A stretch of 64,000 nt of DNA from Pedobacter deserti (GTDB taxonomy: Bacteria; Bacteroidota; Bacteroidia; Sphingobacteriales; Sphingobacteriaceae): assembly GCF_024436415.1 (NCBI RefSeq), contig NZ_JAFMZQ010000001.1, forward strand, positions 1,240,001 through 1,304,000. Direction: 5' to 3'. The translations under genes were made by a program, and so were the position numbers. The notes below the pieces were generated by a model. It worked only from the letters and a program-made list of their open reading frames with translations. It did not search any database and was not told where the DNA came from. Positions 8,188 to 19,100 of this stretch are shown here, piece after piece. Each line of letters starts with the position of its first letter. The stretch's first letter is position 1.

Positions 8188-8625
8188 ATGCTGTCTAAAA
8201 AAACAAAGTATGCGATAAAGGCGCTTGTGGCACTGGGCAAGAACACTGGAAATCCGCCGATGCAAATTGTTCGGCTTGCGGAACAGGAGATGATTCCCCG
8301 GAAGTTTCTTGAACAGATTTTGCTCGATATGCGTAATGCCGGCTATCTGTACAGTAAAAAGGGTGCCGGTGGCGGCTACAGTTTAAACAAGGATCCCCGG
8401 GATATCTTTTTAGCGGATATATTGAGGATTACTGATGGGCCGATCGCTATGGTGCCCTGCGCCAGTTTAAAATTTTACCGTAAGTGTGATGAGTGTCATG
8501 ATGAGGTCACATGTGGTATCCGGAAAACTTTCATAGATGTAAGAAACGCCACACTTAACGTTCTTGCTTCGACTTCTATTGCCGATGTGATGGCAAGGGA
8601 GACAGATAATATCGCTGTAAGTTGA
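8188..8625 (+). CDS. Rrf2-family transcriptional regulator with a possible Fe-S cluster
   Basis: 145 residues from the ATG at 8188; the frame is open from 8107, but MLSKKTKYAIKAL is the family start and a promoter box lies just before it. The winged helix covers about residues 1-80 (QIVRLAEQEMIPRKFLEQILLDMRNAGYL, then the GAGGGYSL wing). Cysteines 91, 100, 103 and 109 sit where IscR, NsrR and RsrR hold their Fe-S ligands, so iron-sulfur or redox sensing is plausible, though the spacing is not identical to IscR. The N-terminus faces the sigma-54 regulator divergently. A 15-base palindrome starts four bases after its stop, in front of the protease gene, and may be one of its targets. Confidence 0.88.
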   Translation: MLSKKTKYAIKALVALGKNTGNPPMQIVRLAEQEMIPRKFLEQILLDMRNAGYLYSKKGAGGGYSLNKDPRDIFLADILRITDGPIAMVPCASLKFYRKCDECHDEVTCGIRKTFIDVRNATLNVLASTSIADVMARETDNIAVS

Positions 8626-8628
8626 ATT

Positions 8629-8643
8629 AGGTGATAATCACCT
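8629..8643. promoter_or_regulatory. Perfect palindrome upstream of the S8 protease gene
   Basis: AGGTGAT-A-ATCACCT, arms of seven bases around one central base. It lies between the Rrf2 stop codon and the predicted -7 box of the protease gene at 8677-8684, centred about 52 bases before the inferred start. There is no T-run, so it looks like an operator rather than a terminator. Confidence 0.5.
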
Positions 8644-8676
8644 GTTGCTGCGTACGCGCTTATCCGTTTTTAAGAC

Positions 8677-8684
8677 TAACTTTG
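8677..8684 (+). promoter_or_regulatory. -7 box of the S8 protease gene
   Basis: TAACTTTG fits the TAnnTTTG consensus and ends 15 bases before the chosen ATG at 8700. It supports that start over the GTG at 8631, which would lie upstream of the promoter. No clear -33 TTTG was found. Confidence 0.45.
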
Positions 8685-8699
8685 AAAAAACTAATTTTT

Positions 8700-10292
8700 A
8701 TGATTGAAAAAATGATGAACAATTTTTGTAAGGGCCTGGTGGGCGTTGGATTGATGGTTGCCGTCCCTTTTTTATCTTTTTCGCAAAAGCCGAATTGGCA
8801 GAATCTCGATTTACAAGCTGATTCTACATTCGGGATCAGTACCGAAAAAGCGTACAGTGAATTGTTGAAAGGAAAGAAGTCAAAAAAAGTGACTGTTGCG
8901 GTGGTAGATTCCGGAGTGGATATTGAACATGAAGACCTTAAGCCGGTAATCTGGGTCAATCCGAAGGAAAAGGCGGGGAACGGCAAGGATGATGACAAAA
9001 ACGGTTATACTGATGACGTTAAAGGCTGGAGTTTCTTAGGTTCAGCCAAAGGCTCGATCAATAACGAAACTTTGGAACTGACCCGTTTGGTGAGACGCGA
9101 TAAAGCCAGGTTTGGCGATAAGGATGCTTCTCAGATCCCTGCAGCAGACAAAGCCGCTTATGAAACTTATTTAAAAAATAAAGCTGCATTTGATCAGGAG
9201 GTCGCTGAAGCGAAGGCCGGGTTGGAGCAGTTTTCTGCAGTGAAAAATGCGATCGATGGCGTAGTAAAAAAGATGGGGAAAGAAAACCCTACGCTTGAGG
9301 ACTTTAAAGCTTTGAAGCCGGCTGATAATATGGAGGCTAATGTTCAGCGCATCATGCTTCAGCAACTGGAAGGCAAAACCTTTGCTGAGTTCTACAAATC
9401 TCAGATCGAACCGGGGTATGAGCACTACCATAGCCAGCTGGAGTACAACCTTAATCTTGATTATGATCCCCGTTCTATTGTTGGAGATGATCCGAACAAC
9501 ATGAAGGAACGCTTTTATGGAACTGCCGAGGTGCAGGGCCCGGATGCAAGACACGGAACGCACGTTGCCGGTATTATTGGCGCAACGCGCACAAACAGTC
9601 TTGGCATTATGGGTGTAGCTGATAATGTAGATATTATGGTGGTGCGTGCTGTTCCTAACGGCGACGAGCGTGATAAGGATGTGGCAAACGCCATTCGCTA
9701 TGCTGTTGATAAGGGTGCTAAAGTGATCAATATGAGCTTTGGGAAGTCGTATTCCTGGGACAAGGGCATCGTAGATGAAGCTGTAAAATATGCTGTTTCT
9801 AAAGATGTACTGCTTGTACATGCTGCAGGTAATGACAACAACAATCTTGAAGAGAAGGAGAATTTTCCTGACCCAAGATATGTGGACGGAGGCGTAGCAA
9901 GTTCATGGTTAACCGTAGGTGCCTCTGGTTGGAAGAATGACGGAACTATTAGGGCGAGCTTCTCAAATTACGGTAAGACCACTGTGGATGTGTTTGCGCC
10001 TGGTGTGAATATCAACTCAACAGTACCTGGTTCAAAATACGAAAAGTTAAACGGTACCAGTATGGCCGCTCCGGTAGTAGCAGGTCTGGCTGCTTTAATC
10101 CGTTCGTATTATCCTAAGTTAACAGCCGTTCAGGTAAAAGATATCATTATGAAGTCGGTAGTTAAGGTTGACCAGTCGGTTACCATCACAGACGACTCAG
10201 GTGCTAAGACGGTACCTTTCAGTGATCTGTGTGTAACAGGTGGAATCGTTAACGCCTACAATGCTTTAAAACTCGCAGAGGGTTATAAATAG
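8700..10292 (+). CDS. Exported S8 (subtilisin-like) serine protease with large insertion
   Basis: 530 residues from the ATG at 8700, with a signal peptide (about 1-29, ending LSFSQ). The catalytic triad is complete: Asp70 in VAVVDSGVD, His285 in RHGTHVAGI, Ser454 in GTSMAAP. About 215 residues separate Asp and His, whereas typical subtilases have roughly 30-50; the extra part (about 115-270) is lysine/glutamate-rich and helical, with YETYLKNKAAFDQEVAEAK-like stretches. There is no T9SS sorting domain, so it is probably periplasmic or outer-membrane associated. The upstream palindrome suggests a dedicated regulator, perhaps the adjacent Rrf2 protein. It converges on the STAND ATPase gene with a shared terminator hairpin between. 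Confidence 0.92.
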   Translation: MIEKMMNNFCKGLVGVGLMVAVPFLSFSQKPNWQNLDLQADSTFGISTEKAYSELLKGKKSKKVTVAVVDSGVDIEHEDLKPVIWVNPKEKAGNGKDDDKNGYTDDVKGWSFLGSAKGSINNETLELTRLVRRDKARFGDKDASQIPAADKAAYETYLKNKAAFDQEVAEAKAGLEQFSAVKNAIDGVVKKMGKENPTLEDFKALKPADNMEANVQRIMLQQLEGKTFAEFYKSQIEPGYEHYHSQLEYNLNLDYDPRSIVGDDPNNMKERFYGTAEVQGPDARHGTHVAGIIGATRTNSLGIMGVADNVDIMVVRAVPNGDERDKDVANAIRYAVDKGAKVINMSFGKSYSWDKGIVDEAVKYAVSKDVLLVHAAGNDNNNLEEKENFPDPRYVDGGVASSWLTVGASGWKNDGTIRASFSNYGKTTVDVFAPGVNINSTVPGSKYEKLNGTSMAAPVVAGLAALIRSYYPKLTAVQVKDIIMKSVVKVDQSVTITDDSGAKTVPFSDLCVTGGIVNAYNALKLAEGYK

Positions 10293-10312
10293 TAAAATAG
10301 AAAGATCGTTGA

Positions 10313-10353
10313 GAAGCCGCTGAAGATTAAATCTTTAGCGGCTTCTATTTTAT
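10313..10353. terminator. Bidirectional terminator between protease and STAND ATPase genes
   Basis: Inverted repeat 10313-10345: GAAGCCGCT pairs with AGCGGCTTC, and inside it AAGAT pairs with ATCTT around a TAA loop, with one G-U wobble. It is followed by TATTTTAT and preceded by an A-rich stretch, so it can work both ways. Its right arm touches the ATPase stop codon. Confidence 0.75.
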
Positions 10354-12867
10354 AGATTCATTCATGAACGGCTGCAGCTTTCCGGAAATGCCGTTTTCTT
10401 CAATAAAGCGGTGCCGTTCGCAGTTGTACTCTTCTACTTTCTTAAAATCCCCCTTTTCGATAAGGATCTTAATGATAAGTCGGTAGGTAAACAAACAGCT
10501 TAGATTAAGCCGGTTGCGTTTGTATACTTCCATGCACTCCAAACAAAGGCGGTGCGCTGCCTCGAATTGTCCGGAATCCTTTAAGCTGATGGCATACATT
10601 AGCTTAATATTTGCCGCCGTGAAATTAGTTATTCTGAAACGTAATTTCCCCTGATCCAGCATGAAGAGAATACGCTCCAGTTTTTTCGATTTTTCCATTG
10701 GCAAGCGATCGGGGTGGTCGGGTCTTAGCCAGGAGTTAACCAACGCAAAGACACTCATATTGAAAATGGTAAAAGGGGTTCTCCGCGAAAATAGCCGGCG
10801 ACGCTTCTCAAACAGATGTTTAAGCGTTTTAAACATTTCCTCCTCACTGTAGAATAGCGAAAGCATAATTGCAAGGGTGTACTGAACGCCCTCCTGCCAG
10901 GTCAGTTCTGCGGAATCACGCAGTGGCATGGTGTTCCGTAGATCATCTATGAAATTGATCTCCCCGGCATTTCCTAGCATATGATCAAGTGCATTGAGAC
11001 TTACTTTCGCGGGGTTAGCCGGCCACGATTGAGGCTGAAGACCCTCTAACAGATTACCCCTGAAAGTAATCTGGCGTACATTTGATGTAAGCAAATCGAA
11101 TATAAGTAAGATGGAATGGTAAGCCGTGAGATATTTCGGGTTCTCGGTTATTTGAAGTAACATAATGATGGCCTCTCTGTACATCGAATCAACGAGATCG
11201 AAATGCATGAGCTGGTTAAGCATGATGTCATGGAGGTCATGCTGGTCTATCAGTAAATAGGTGTCAGGGCAAGACTTGCTTCTGTAATAGAGACTTTCTG
11301 CGATAAACAAGATAAGATAGTTTTTTTCAAAACTGTCCAAATCGGTTTTAAACAAGTGCCGGAGGGAAGATAGTTCTCCATTTCTGACAAGATACCGGAT
11401 CATCCATTGATAAAGTTCAAACCTGGTCTGATTATTTGTATATGTTTTTGATACGAACTCAAAGAAGGCCTTTCCATCTGACACGGTAAACTTTTCCAGC
11501 AATTCAAGAAAAAGAAAATATTCAAATATGTGCGGGTGCACGAATCTTATATATTCTTTCGGATGCCGGTCACTTATTTCAGTTTCTTCGATCAGAATGC
11601 CGTCCGAAAGCAGTTCGGCATAGGCCTTTACATCCAGACGGATTTCGTCTAGCAGCTCGTCTTTTAACGCAGCACTGAGTTTTCCGTAGTCCGTGACAGT
11701 AATTATCTTACGGAAAAAGATAAGTTTCTGTGTGTATTCCCCCGGAAGGTAAATTTTGTCATATACAAAACGGGACACAAGTTCATGGGAGATAACGGAA
11801 GTAAAATAACTAAAATAAGAATCTTCGTCTTTAAGCTGATATAGGAACGGTATATGGAATGGAAACTTCAACTGAGCTTTGAGCTCTGGACTAATCGTCG
11901 CTTTTCCTGCAAGATTTATTCTCGATAAAAGCTGGTCGACTTCCTCTCCGGTAAGTAATGGCACATTGGAGACCTCATTGCTGTTATAGAAGCTTCCCTG
12001 GAACCACTTTTTTTTAAGGTAGGACGAATGCCTGACCTTATTATAGAAGCGGATCCATGTGGCCGAGCGCATAGCAAAGACGACCTTAATGTGCGGAACG
12101 TTTTCCAGCGTACACAAAAAGTTTATAAGGCCTTCAAAAACTTGTGTCTTTAAATCGTTTGTAAACTCATGATCGGAGAACCCATCCATGAAGATAACGA
12201 ATTTGCCCTTTGTGGGGGCAAGATGCCTGGTTATGTAAGTTGCCAGGTTTTCATGTGAAGGAATTCCCAGAAGTGACTTGATGTGTTCGCCAAGACTTAC
12301 CGGAACGAATCCTTCGCTAAAAAAGCTGTGCGCAGTTATAAAAAGGGTAGGATTACCCTCATAGGCAGGGGTAGTCAGAAATCTTTCGGCCAGTTGCGTA
12401 AGTATGATGCTTTTTCCATATCCAGGCTGCGAAATAAAACACATATAGCTCTGTTCGGATGCCAAAAATAGGTCGAAGTCCTCCTCGGAAAACTTCCTCG
12501 GAACAGTTAATTCATAAGGGATGCTTGAACGGTTCTTAAACGTCTTGACGGTTAGGCTGCTAATAGCAGATGCTTTATCTCTTACATGCTGCCAGCCATC
12601 GTTTGCCGCCAGTACGCCCTTGTCTGTCATAGCCGCATGTTGATCGCTCACAAATTCAGCTAAGGTGGTCACCGTAAATTTCGAGAAACTATGTTTGGCA
12701 TTGGCGAAGCCGAAAAGTCTTTTTATTGTGGTCTCGCTCAGGTTTTTTCCTAGGGTCTTACTGATTTCTAATGAAATACGTTTACAGTCGCAGGGCGTAG
12801 GAATACTGATTCCCGTTTTGGCTAATATCAGGGACTTGATCTCGTTTAAGGTAGGCGTCTCATTCAT
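10345..12867 (-). CDS. STAND/NACHT-like P-loop ATPase with N-terminal HTH-like domain
   Basis: 840 residues, family not recognised. Residues about 8-75 look like a small DNA-binding or adaptor domain (TPCDCKRISLEISKTLGKN, then LSETTIKRLFGF), a pattern seen at the start of many Bacteroidota proteins. A P-loop NTPase follows: Walker A SQPGYGKS at 146-153 (Lys152), with Ser in place of the usual first Gly, and Walker B FVIFMDGFSD at 223-232, whose DG resembles NACHT and STAND ATPases. After the ATPase (about 370-840) the protein is helical, with TPR-like pairs near the C-terminus (SGQFEAAHRLCLECMEVYKRN). No signal peptide or membrane segment is seen. STAND proteins act as ligand-triggered switches in regulation or phage defence; which applies here is open. 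It is transcribed divergently from the giant adhesin gene. Confidence 0.6.
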   Translation of the reverse strand: MNETPTLNEIKSLILAKTGISIPTPCDCKRISLEISKTLGKNLSETTIKRLFGFANAKHSFSKFTVTTLAEFVSDQHAAMTDKGVLAANDGWQHVRDKASAISSLTVKTFKNRSSIPYELTVPRKFSEEDFDLFLASEQSYMCFISQPGYGKSIILTQLAERFLTTPAYEGNPTLFITAHSFFSEGFVPVSLGEHIKSLLGIPSHENLATYITRHLAPTKGKFVIFMDGFSDHEFTNDLKTQVFEGLINFLCTLENVPHIKVVFAMRSATWIRFYNKVRHSSYLKKKWFQGSFYNSNEVSNVPLLTGEEVDQLLSRINLAGKATISPELKAQLKFPFHIPFLYQLKDEDSYFSYFTSVISHELVSRFVYDKIYLPGEYTQKLIFFRKIITVTDYGKLSAALKDELLDEIRLDVKAYAELLSDGILIEETEISDRHPKEYIRFVHPHIFEYFLFLELLEKFTVSDGKAFFEFVSKTYTNNQTRFELYQWMIRYLVRNGELSSLRHLFKTDLDSFEKNYLILFIAESLYYRSKSCPDTYLLIDQHDLHDIMLNQLMHFDLVDSMYREAIIMLLQITENPKYLTAYHSILLIFDLLTSNVRQITFRGNLLEGLQPQSWPANPAKVSLNALDHMLGNAGEINFIDDLRNTMPLRDSAELTWQEGVQYTLAIMLSLFYSEEEMFKTLKHLFEKRRRLFSRRTPFTIFNMSVFALVNSWLRPDHPDRLPMEKSKKLERILFMLDQGKLRFRITNFTAANIKLMYAISLKDSGQFEAAHRLCLECMEVYKRNRLNLSCLFTYRLIIKILIEKGDFKKVEEYNCERHRFIEENGISGKLQPFMNESIK

Positions 12868-13148
12868 ATGATATCGGATGATTCAATAAGAATAAACCGA
12901 ATATAACCCATTTAATGAAAGAAATAAATATTTAATCGTGTGATTAGTTGATATCTTCCTTTGTGACTACAATTAATTATCTGGTTAACAGATGAATAAA
13001 AATACCAATTTAAATTGTAAAAAGATTGTGTCGTATAAATTGAACAAAATGAACAAAATGGACGGCTTTGAAGGCATGAATTGAATAACTCGAACGACCA
13101 TAGGGATGGCATCGATGCATAAACTTGTATCAGATTTAATACAGGCCT
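12868..13148. other. AT-rich divergent intergenic region upstream of the adhesin gene
   Basis: 281 bases between the ATPase start and the adhesin start, clearly richer in A+T than its surroundings. It holds an inverted repeat ATCTG-GTTAA-CAGAT at 12979-12993, a tandem duplication of GAACAAAAT at 13042-13059, and a ten-base palindrome GCATCGATGC at 13109-13118. No full TAnnTTTG box is obvious for either gene. These may be regulatory, but none matches a site I can name. Confidence 0.4.
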
Positions 13149-16100
13149 ATGAAATTGACGTTTACACCTTTAAGAAATCTTAAAAGATCTGCGAACTTCC
13201 TGGTAAGTTCTGTCATCTATCTTGCTTTAACGCTCGTTACATCTAAATCGTATGGGCAATCCAAAAATTATGCTACGGCTACCCCTTCAAGCGGGTTGGT
13301 TGCTTATTATAGCTTGCTTGGCGTACCTACTACGAATACCAATCCCGGTTCGGGAGCAGGTTCAGTAAACGGAGCGGGCAACGCAGCTACGAGCGACAAT
13401 TCGACGTTTGCAACCTTAACTGCCAACTACAGTAATATTCTTGGTCTGGCTACCGGGGAAGGCGAGGCCTGGTTGCAGTTAAAATATCCCACAGCTCTAC
13501 CCGCAGGCAAAACGACCTATATAAGATTCGATCAGCCTTCTACTGGAGGCGGACTTAGCCTCGATCTGCTTCAGCTGGTAGGCAATCTGACTGGCCTTTT
13601 AAGCAGCAACCTGGTACAATTGGATGTGTATTCCGGCGCGACTGCAAATGCAGACGGCACTTTACTTCCGTCGGCAACAGTGAGCAGTACGGTAGTCAGG
13701 GATGCTTCCGGAGCCAATTATTTTGCCGTAACGCCCGAAGCATCTTATAACTCTGTGCGGATCCGGTTACGGTTTAGAGGCAACCTGCTTGGTCTGGCAT
13801 TAGGGTCGTCCATAAGTATGCGGGTTTATAACGCGTTTAACGTGAGTGCAGAGAACTGTGCGCCAGCACTATTTGCTACAGTAGGTGAAACCTCGGGCAT
13901 AAACGTAAGCCTCACGGCGCCCGTGCTGAACCCTCAGTTTGCAGTCGACAACAACGTTGCTACTGCATCGCAGCTTCAGGCCGGAGTTGTGGGCGTCGCA
14001 TCAGTCGTTTCGCAGACAATTTTTCTTAACGGACTGTCGCCCGCTGACGCTTACGCCAAGGTATACTTGTCTTTGCCTGCCAGCATCCTCAATGTTAATC
14101 TCCTCAATACGGTTACGCTCCAGGCATTCCATGGAAACAATGCTGTAGGCGCCGGGAGGTCGGTAAGCAGCCTGCTCTCAGCTGATTTACTGGGTTTGCT
14201 GGCTAATACCTCTGTTGTGCCTGTGTTTTTCCAGCCTGGCGCTGCGTTTGACCGGATACGTATAAGTATAGACAATACACTGGCGGTAGGCGGCAACTTA
14301 CTGTCTGGCGGACTAAACGTCCATGAAGTGCAGCAAACTGTAGCTCCACCTACTTTTGAAGGCTTAACTGCAGGCGCTGTAAGTTTTTGCGGCAATCAGG
14401 TAAATCTCTCGGCGAGCAATCCCGTATCCGGGTTTACATACAACTTGTACAGAGGGAACGGAGCGGCGAGGGTATTGGTAGGGAGCTCTACATCAGGAAC
14501 CTTTTCAGAGGCAAACTTATCGCCGGGCCAATATAACTATTATCTCTCCGCCCAGAGAACCGGGTGTAATGGGGAGTCTGACGTGGCCGTCGCGTCAGTC
14601 ACCGTTACTGCCGTACCGGAGGCGCCTGCAGCAAGTGCTGCTCCTGTTTGCGCGGGGAATCCTGGGGTAATTACTGTAACGAACCCGGTGCCAGGCTATA
14701 CGTACAACTGGTATACCGAGCCCACTGGTGGAACCATAGCAGGGACTGGCGTAACGTTTACGACACCCGAGCCACTAAGTGCAGGGGTGTCGTACTTCCT
14801 GGAAGCTGTAAACGCAAGCTGCGCAAGCGCTTCCAGGACAGAAGTGCAAATCACCGTAAACCCTGTACCAGAGAACGCTGAGCTGTCTACAAACAGCGTT
14901 GCTGTCAGCGTAGGACAGTCGGCCACCTTGCAGGCTGTTGCGCCAACGACAGGCAGTGTAGTTGCCTGGTATGCGGCAGCGAACGGAGGGACGCCCCTTG
15001 CTACAGGGAATACCTATGTTACAGATCCTTTAAATAATAATACCACCTATTATGCAGGAACAATAGGTCCGGGCGGATGTGTTAGTTCAGCACGCGTTCC
15101 GGTCGACATTATTGTAACTGGTGTTGCAAATGGATTGGCCTGTAACGCAGCGAACGCACAGCAAAGCGGCGTGAACGCTTTACTGTGCGTAGCTTGTGGC
15201 ATAACTACACCAACGGGTGCTATCGATAACGATCCGAACACCTTTACGCGCATCAATCTGGCCGTTGGTGCGGCGGCAACCGGATACCAGCGTTTAATTT
15301 TTCCAGCGGCAGGGCTGCCGACCGACAGTATACGGTTAAATCTTGGTTTACCTACCGGACTAATTGATGCCGGTGTATTGAGCAACATTACGGTTGCCGT
15401 TATGAACGGGGCAGCCACTGTAAGGACATATACGCTTAACTCTTCACTTATTAACGTTCGGCTACTTGGAGGATCACGTTTCCAGTCAACCTTACCAGCC
15501 ACGGGCGCGTACGACCGTGTAGAAGTACGGCTTGGCGGTACTGTTACAGCTCTTGGAGCGATAGATATTTACGGGGCAGAGGTCATTTATCCTAACCCCG
15601 TTGTAGCAGCAACCGGGCAGCAGGTTTGTTTCGGCACTACGACCACATTGTCGGCCACCGCAGGCGCCGGGACAACACTGGAGTGGTATTCGGCTCCCAC
15701 CGGGGGAGACTTGCTCACCACCGGCGAGTCATTCACAACAACCGCACCGTTAACGGCGACTACCACCTACTATATTCAAGCCGTTCGCGGGGGTTGTCCT
15801 AATCCAACCAGAGTGCCAGTGACTGTAGCCGTAAATCCGCAGCTTGTATTTACCCCTACCGTATTTGCTAACGCTACCATCGGCTCTGCGTATTCCAGGC
15901 AGCTTGAACCTGCTGCGGGAGGCACGGCGCCGGTTACCTATGCGCTTGCTGCGGGCAGCACTTTGCCTGCAGGTTTATCCCTGTCGCCCAACGGTGTCAT
16001 AAATGGCACACCAACATTGGCTGGCAGTTATAACTTTACCCTGGTGGCAACGGATGCAGCAGGCTGTTCAACATCAGCGTCTGCTGAACTTGTGGTCACC

Positions 16101-19100
16101 GATGCGTTAACATTGCCAGTAGCTGTGTTACCTCCAGGTACTGTGGGCGTAGTTTATCCTCCCCAAACAATTCCAAGTGCATCTGGAGGTACTGGGCCCT
16201 ACGTGTATATGGCTGATAACCTGCCGCCGGGACTAAGTTTCGATCCTGCAACGCGCGACATTACAGGTACGCCGACTCAGAGCGGCACGTTTACCATTCC
16301 GGTAACCGTAACAGATGCTAACGGCAACGCTACGACCACCGATTATAACATAAACATAGCTGATCCACTTGTACTGGCTCCGGCATCACTGTCTCCGGGA
16401 ACCGTTGGCGTCCCTTATCCAACTCAAATCATTCCCGCTGCTACAGGTGGCACGCTGCCTCATACATACAGCGCAGTTAATCTGCCACCGGGATTAAATT
16501 TCAATCCCCAAACCCGTGAAATAACCGGTACACCAACTCAGGCTGGTACCTATAGCATCCCGGTGACCGTAACAGATGCGGTCGGCCAGACAACAACGAC
16601 CGACTTCAGCATTGTGGTTGGAAATCCTTTGGCTCTTGCCGGAAAGTCTTTGGCCAACGGTGTTGTTGGTGCAACTTATCCGACAGAAACGCTTCCTGCT
16701 GCCACAGGTGGGGTAGCGCCATACCTGTATAGTGCAACGAACCTGCCGCCTGGGCTGACTTTCGATGCTGCTACACGCCAGATTGCGGGCACGCCTACAC
16801 AATCCGGTACCTTTAACATAAACGTTAACGTAACTGATTCCAATAACGGCTCGGCTAGCCAGACTTATGTATTGGTTGTTGGCGGCCCACTTGGTATTCC
16901 GACGGCGACTTTACCTCCAGGTATGGTCGGCACACCTTACCCGGTTCAGGTATTGCCTGCTGCAACGGGCGGTACGGCGCCTTATACTTATGCAGTTACT
17001 GGTTTGCCGGCCGGATTAAATTTCAATCCCGACACCAGGGAAATTACCGGAACACCGCTGATAGGAGGCACGTTCAATGTAACGCAAACGGCAACCGATG
17101 CAGGAGGACTTAGTACGTCGACAGACCACGTGCTGGCAGTCACAGTCGGAAACCCTGTCGTGGCAGGCACAAGCATTTGTGCAGGATCGGCGGCCACACT
17201 TTCGGTCTCTAACCCGCAATCGGGCGTGACTTATAATTGGTATGCTTCAACCGGTAACGTCCCTGTATATACCGGCACCACGTATACCACCTCACCGCTT
17301 AGTGCAAGCGCCACCTATTACATTCAGGCAGTTTCGGGCGCGGCAGTTAGCGGCCGGTCTGAAGCAGTTGTAACGGTAAACCCGGTACCGGCTCCGGTGA
17401 CTTTAGCTTCTGTAAGCCCGACGATAAGTGCCGGCCAGACGGCAACGATTAGCGCAACTGCTGCGGCTAATACTACCATAAACTGGTACAACAGTGCTAC
17501 CGGGGGCAGTCCGTTTTTTACCGGCGCGACTTACACAACGCCACCATTGACCGCGACAACGACATATTATTTGGAAGCAGTCAACACATCAGGTTGCGTA
17601 AGCGCTAACAGGACGCCGGTGACGGTAACCGTAACACCGGTACCAGCAGATCCAAGATGTAACGTGGCTATTGCCCAGCAATCTGGAATAGATGGCGTGT
17701 GCGTACTTTGCAGTATACAGGGCGCGGGTAACTCAACGGATGCAGACCCGGATAATTTTACGAGAATCAATCTGGCTGTCGGGGTCGGTTCAACCGGATA
17801 TCAGCGATTGATATTTGCCGGGGCAGGTGTGGCAACAGACAGTATTCGCTTAGACCTGGCTACACCGGTAGGATTGGCGGATCTTGCCTTGCTGGGTAAC
17901 ATCACGGTAAGGGTGATGAGTGGCAATGCAACTGTGGCAACTTATCCTTTGAATTCATCCCTCCTGAATTTGAGATTATTAGGAGGTAACCGCTTTAGCG
18001 CAACCTTACCAGCAGCCGGCGTGTACGATCGCGTGGAAGTGCGATTTGGTGCAGTTGCTTCTGCACTCAGTAATCTGAATATATACGGTGCAGAAGTCAT
18101 CTATCCAAGTCCCGCTGTTTCTTCAGAAGGACAAACGATCTGTGCAGGCAGCGCTACGACATTGTCGGCAGTGCCAGCTGCGGGCAGCACGTTAAATTGG
18201 TACGCGCAACCTAGCGGAGGCGTTTCATTAGGCACTGGGGAAAGCTTCACAACTCCGGTTCTTACAACAACAACTACGTATTATATAGAAGTAAGCAGGG
18301 GCAACTGTCCAAATCCGCAAAGGATTCCGGTAACTGTATCCGTAGCAACTCCGCCAGCCGTTCCTGTCTTGGTAAACACTGCACCGGTATGTTCAGGGTC
18401 TGCAGCAACGCTATCCGTGTCAAATCCATCCGCTACAGCAACTTACCGTTGGTATACAGCGCCGTCGGGGGGAACACCTGTTTTCGAGGGGTCTGTATAT
18501 ACCACCCCGTTGCTCAACACAAATGTCACTTATTACGTAGAAGCTGCCCAGGGAGACTGCGTAAGCACCAGCAGAGCCATGGCAGAAGTGATCGTAAATG
18601 CCCGTCCCGCATTGCCGGCAGTTCAGGCATCGTCTACAACAGTCAGCCCCGGACAATCCGCGGTTCTGACTGCCTCCTCAAATCAGGCAGACGTTACCTA
18701 TAACTGGTATGACTCTCCTGGATCCAGTGTTCCGGTTTATAGCGGGCCTACTTATGTTACACCACCACTTACGGCCACAACGACCTACTATGTAGCATCT
18801 ACTTCAAATGTGACCGGCTGCGAGTCGTCAGCAAGGGTTCAAGTTACGGTAACAGTAGATAATGGCGGTGCAGCCAACCCGGTTCCCTGCGAGTCTGCCG
18901 TAAACCAGACCAACGGCGTGAACGGGATTTCGATATTGGCTGGTGTCGTGAATCCGGCATTAGCGATCGACAACAATTCGGAAACGGCGTCTACGCTTGT
19001 TTTGCCTGTAGGTCTTCTTAGTGGTTCTGTTTATCAGCGCCTCGGCTTCACAGGTTTGTCGGCTCCGGGCGACACCTTAAGAGTGAAATTAACCTCACCT

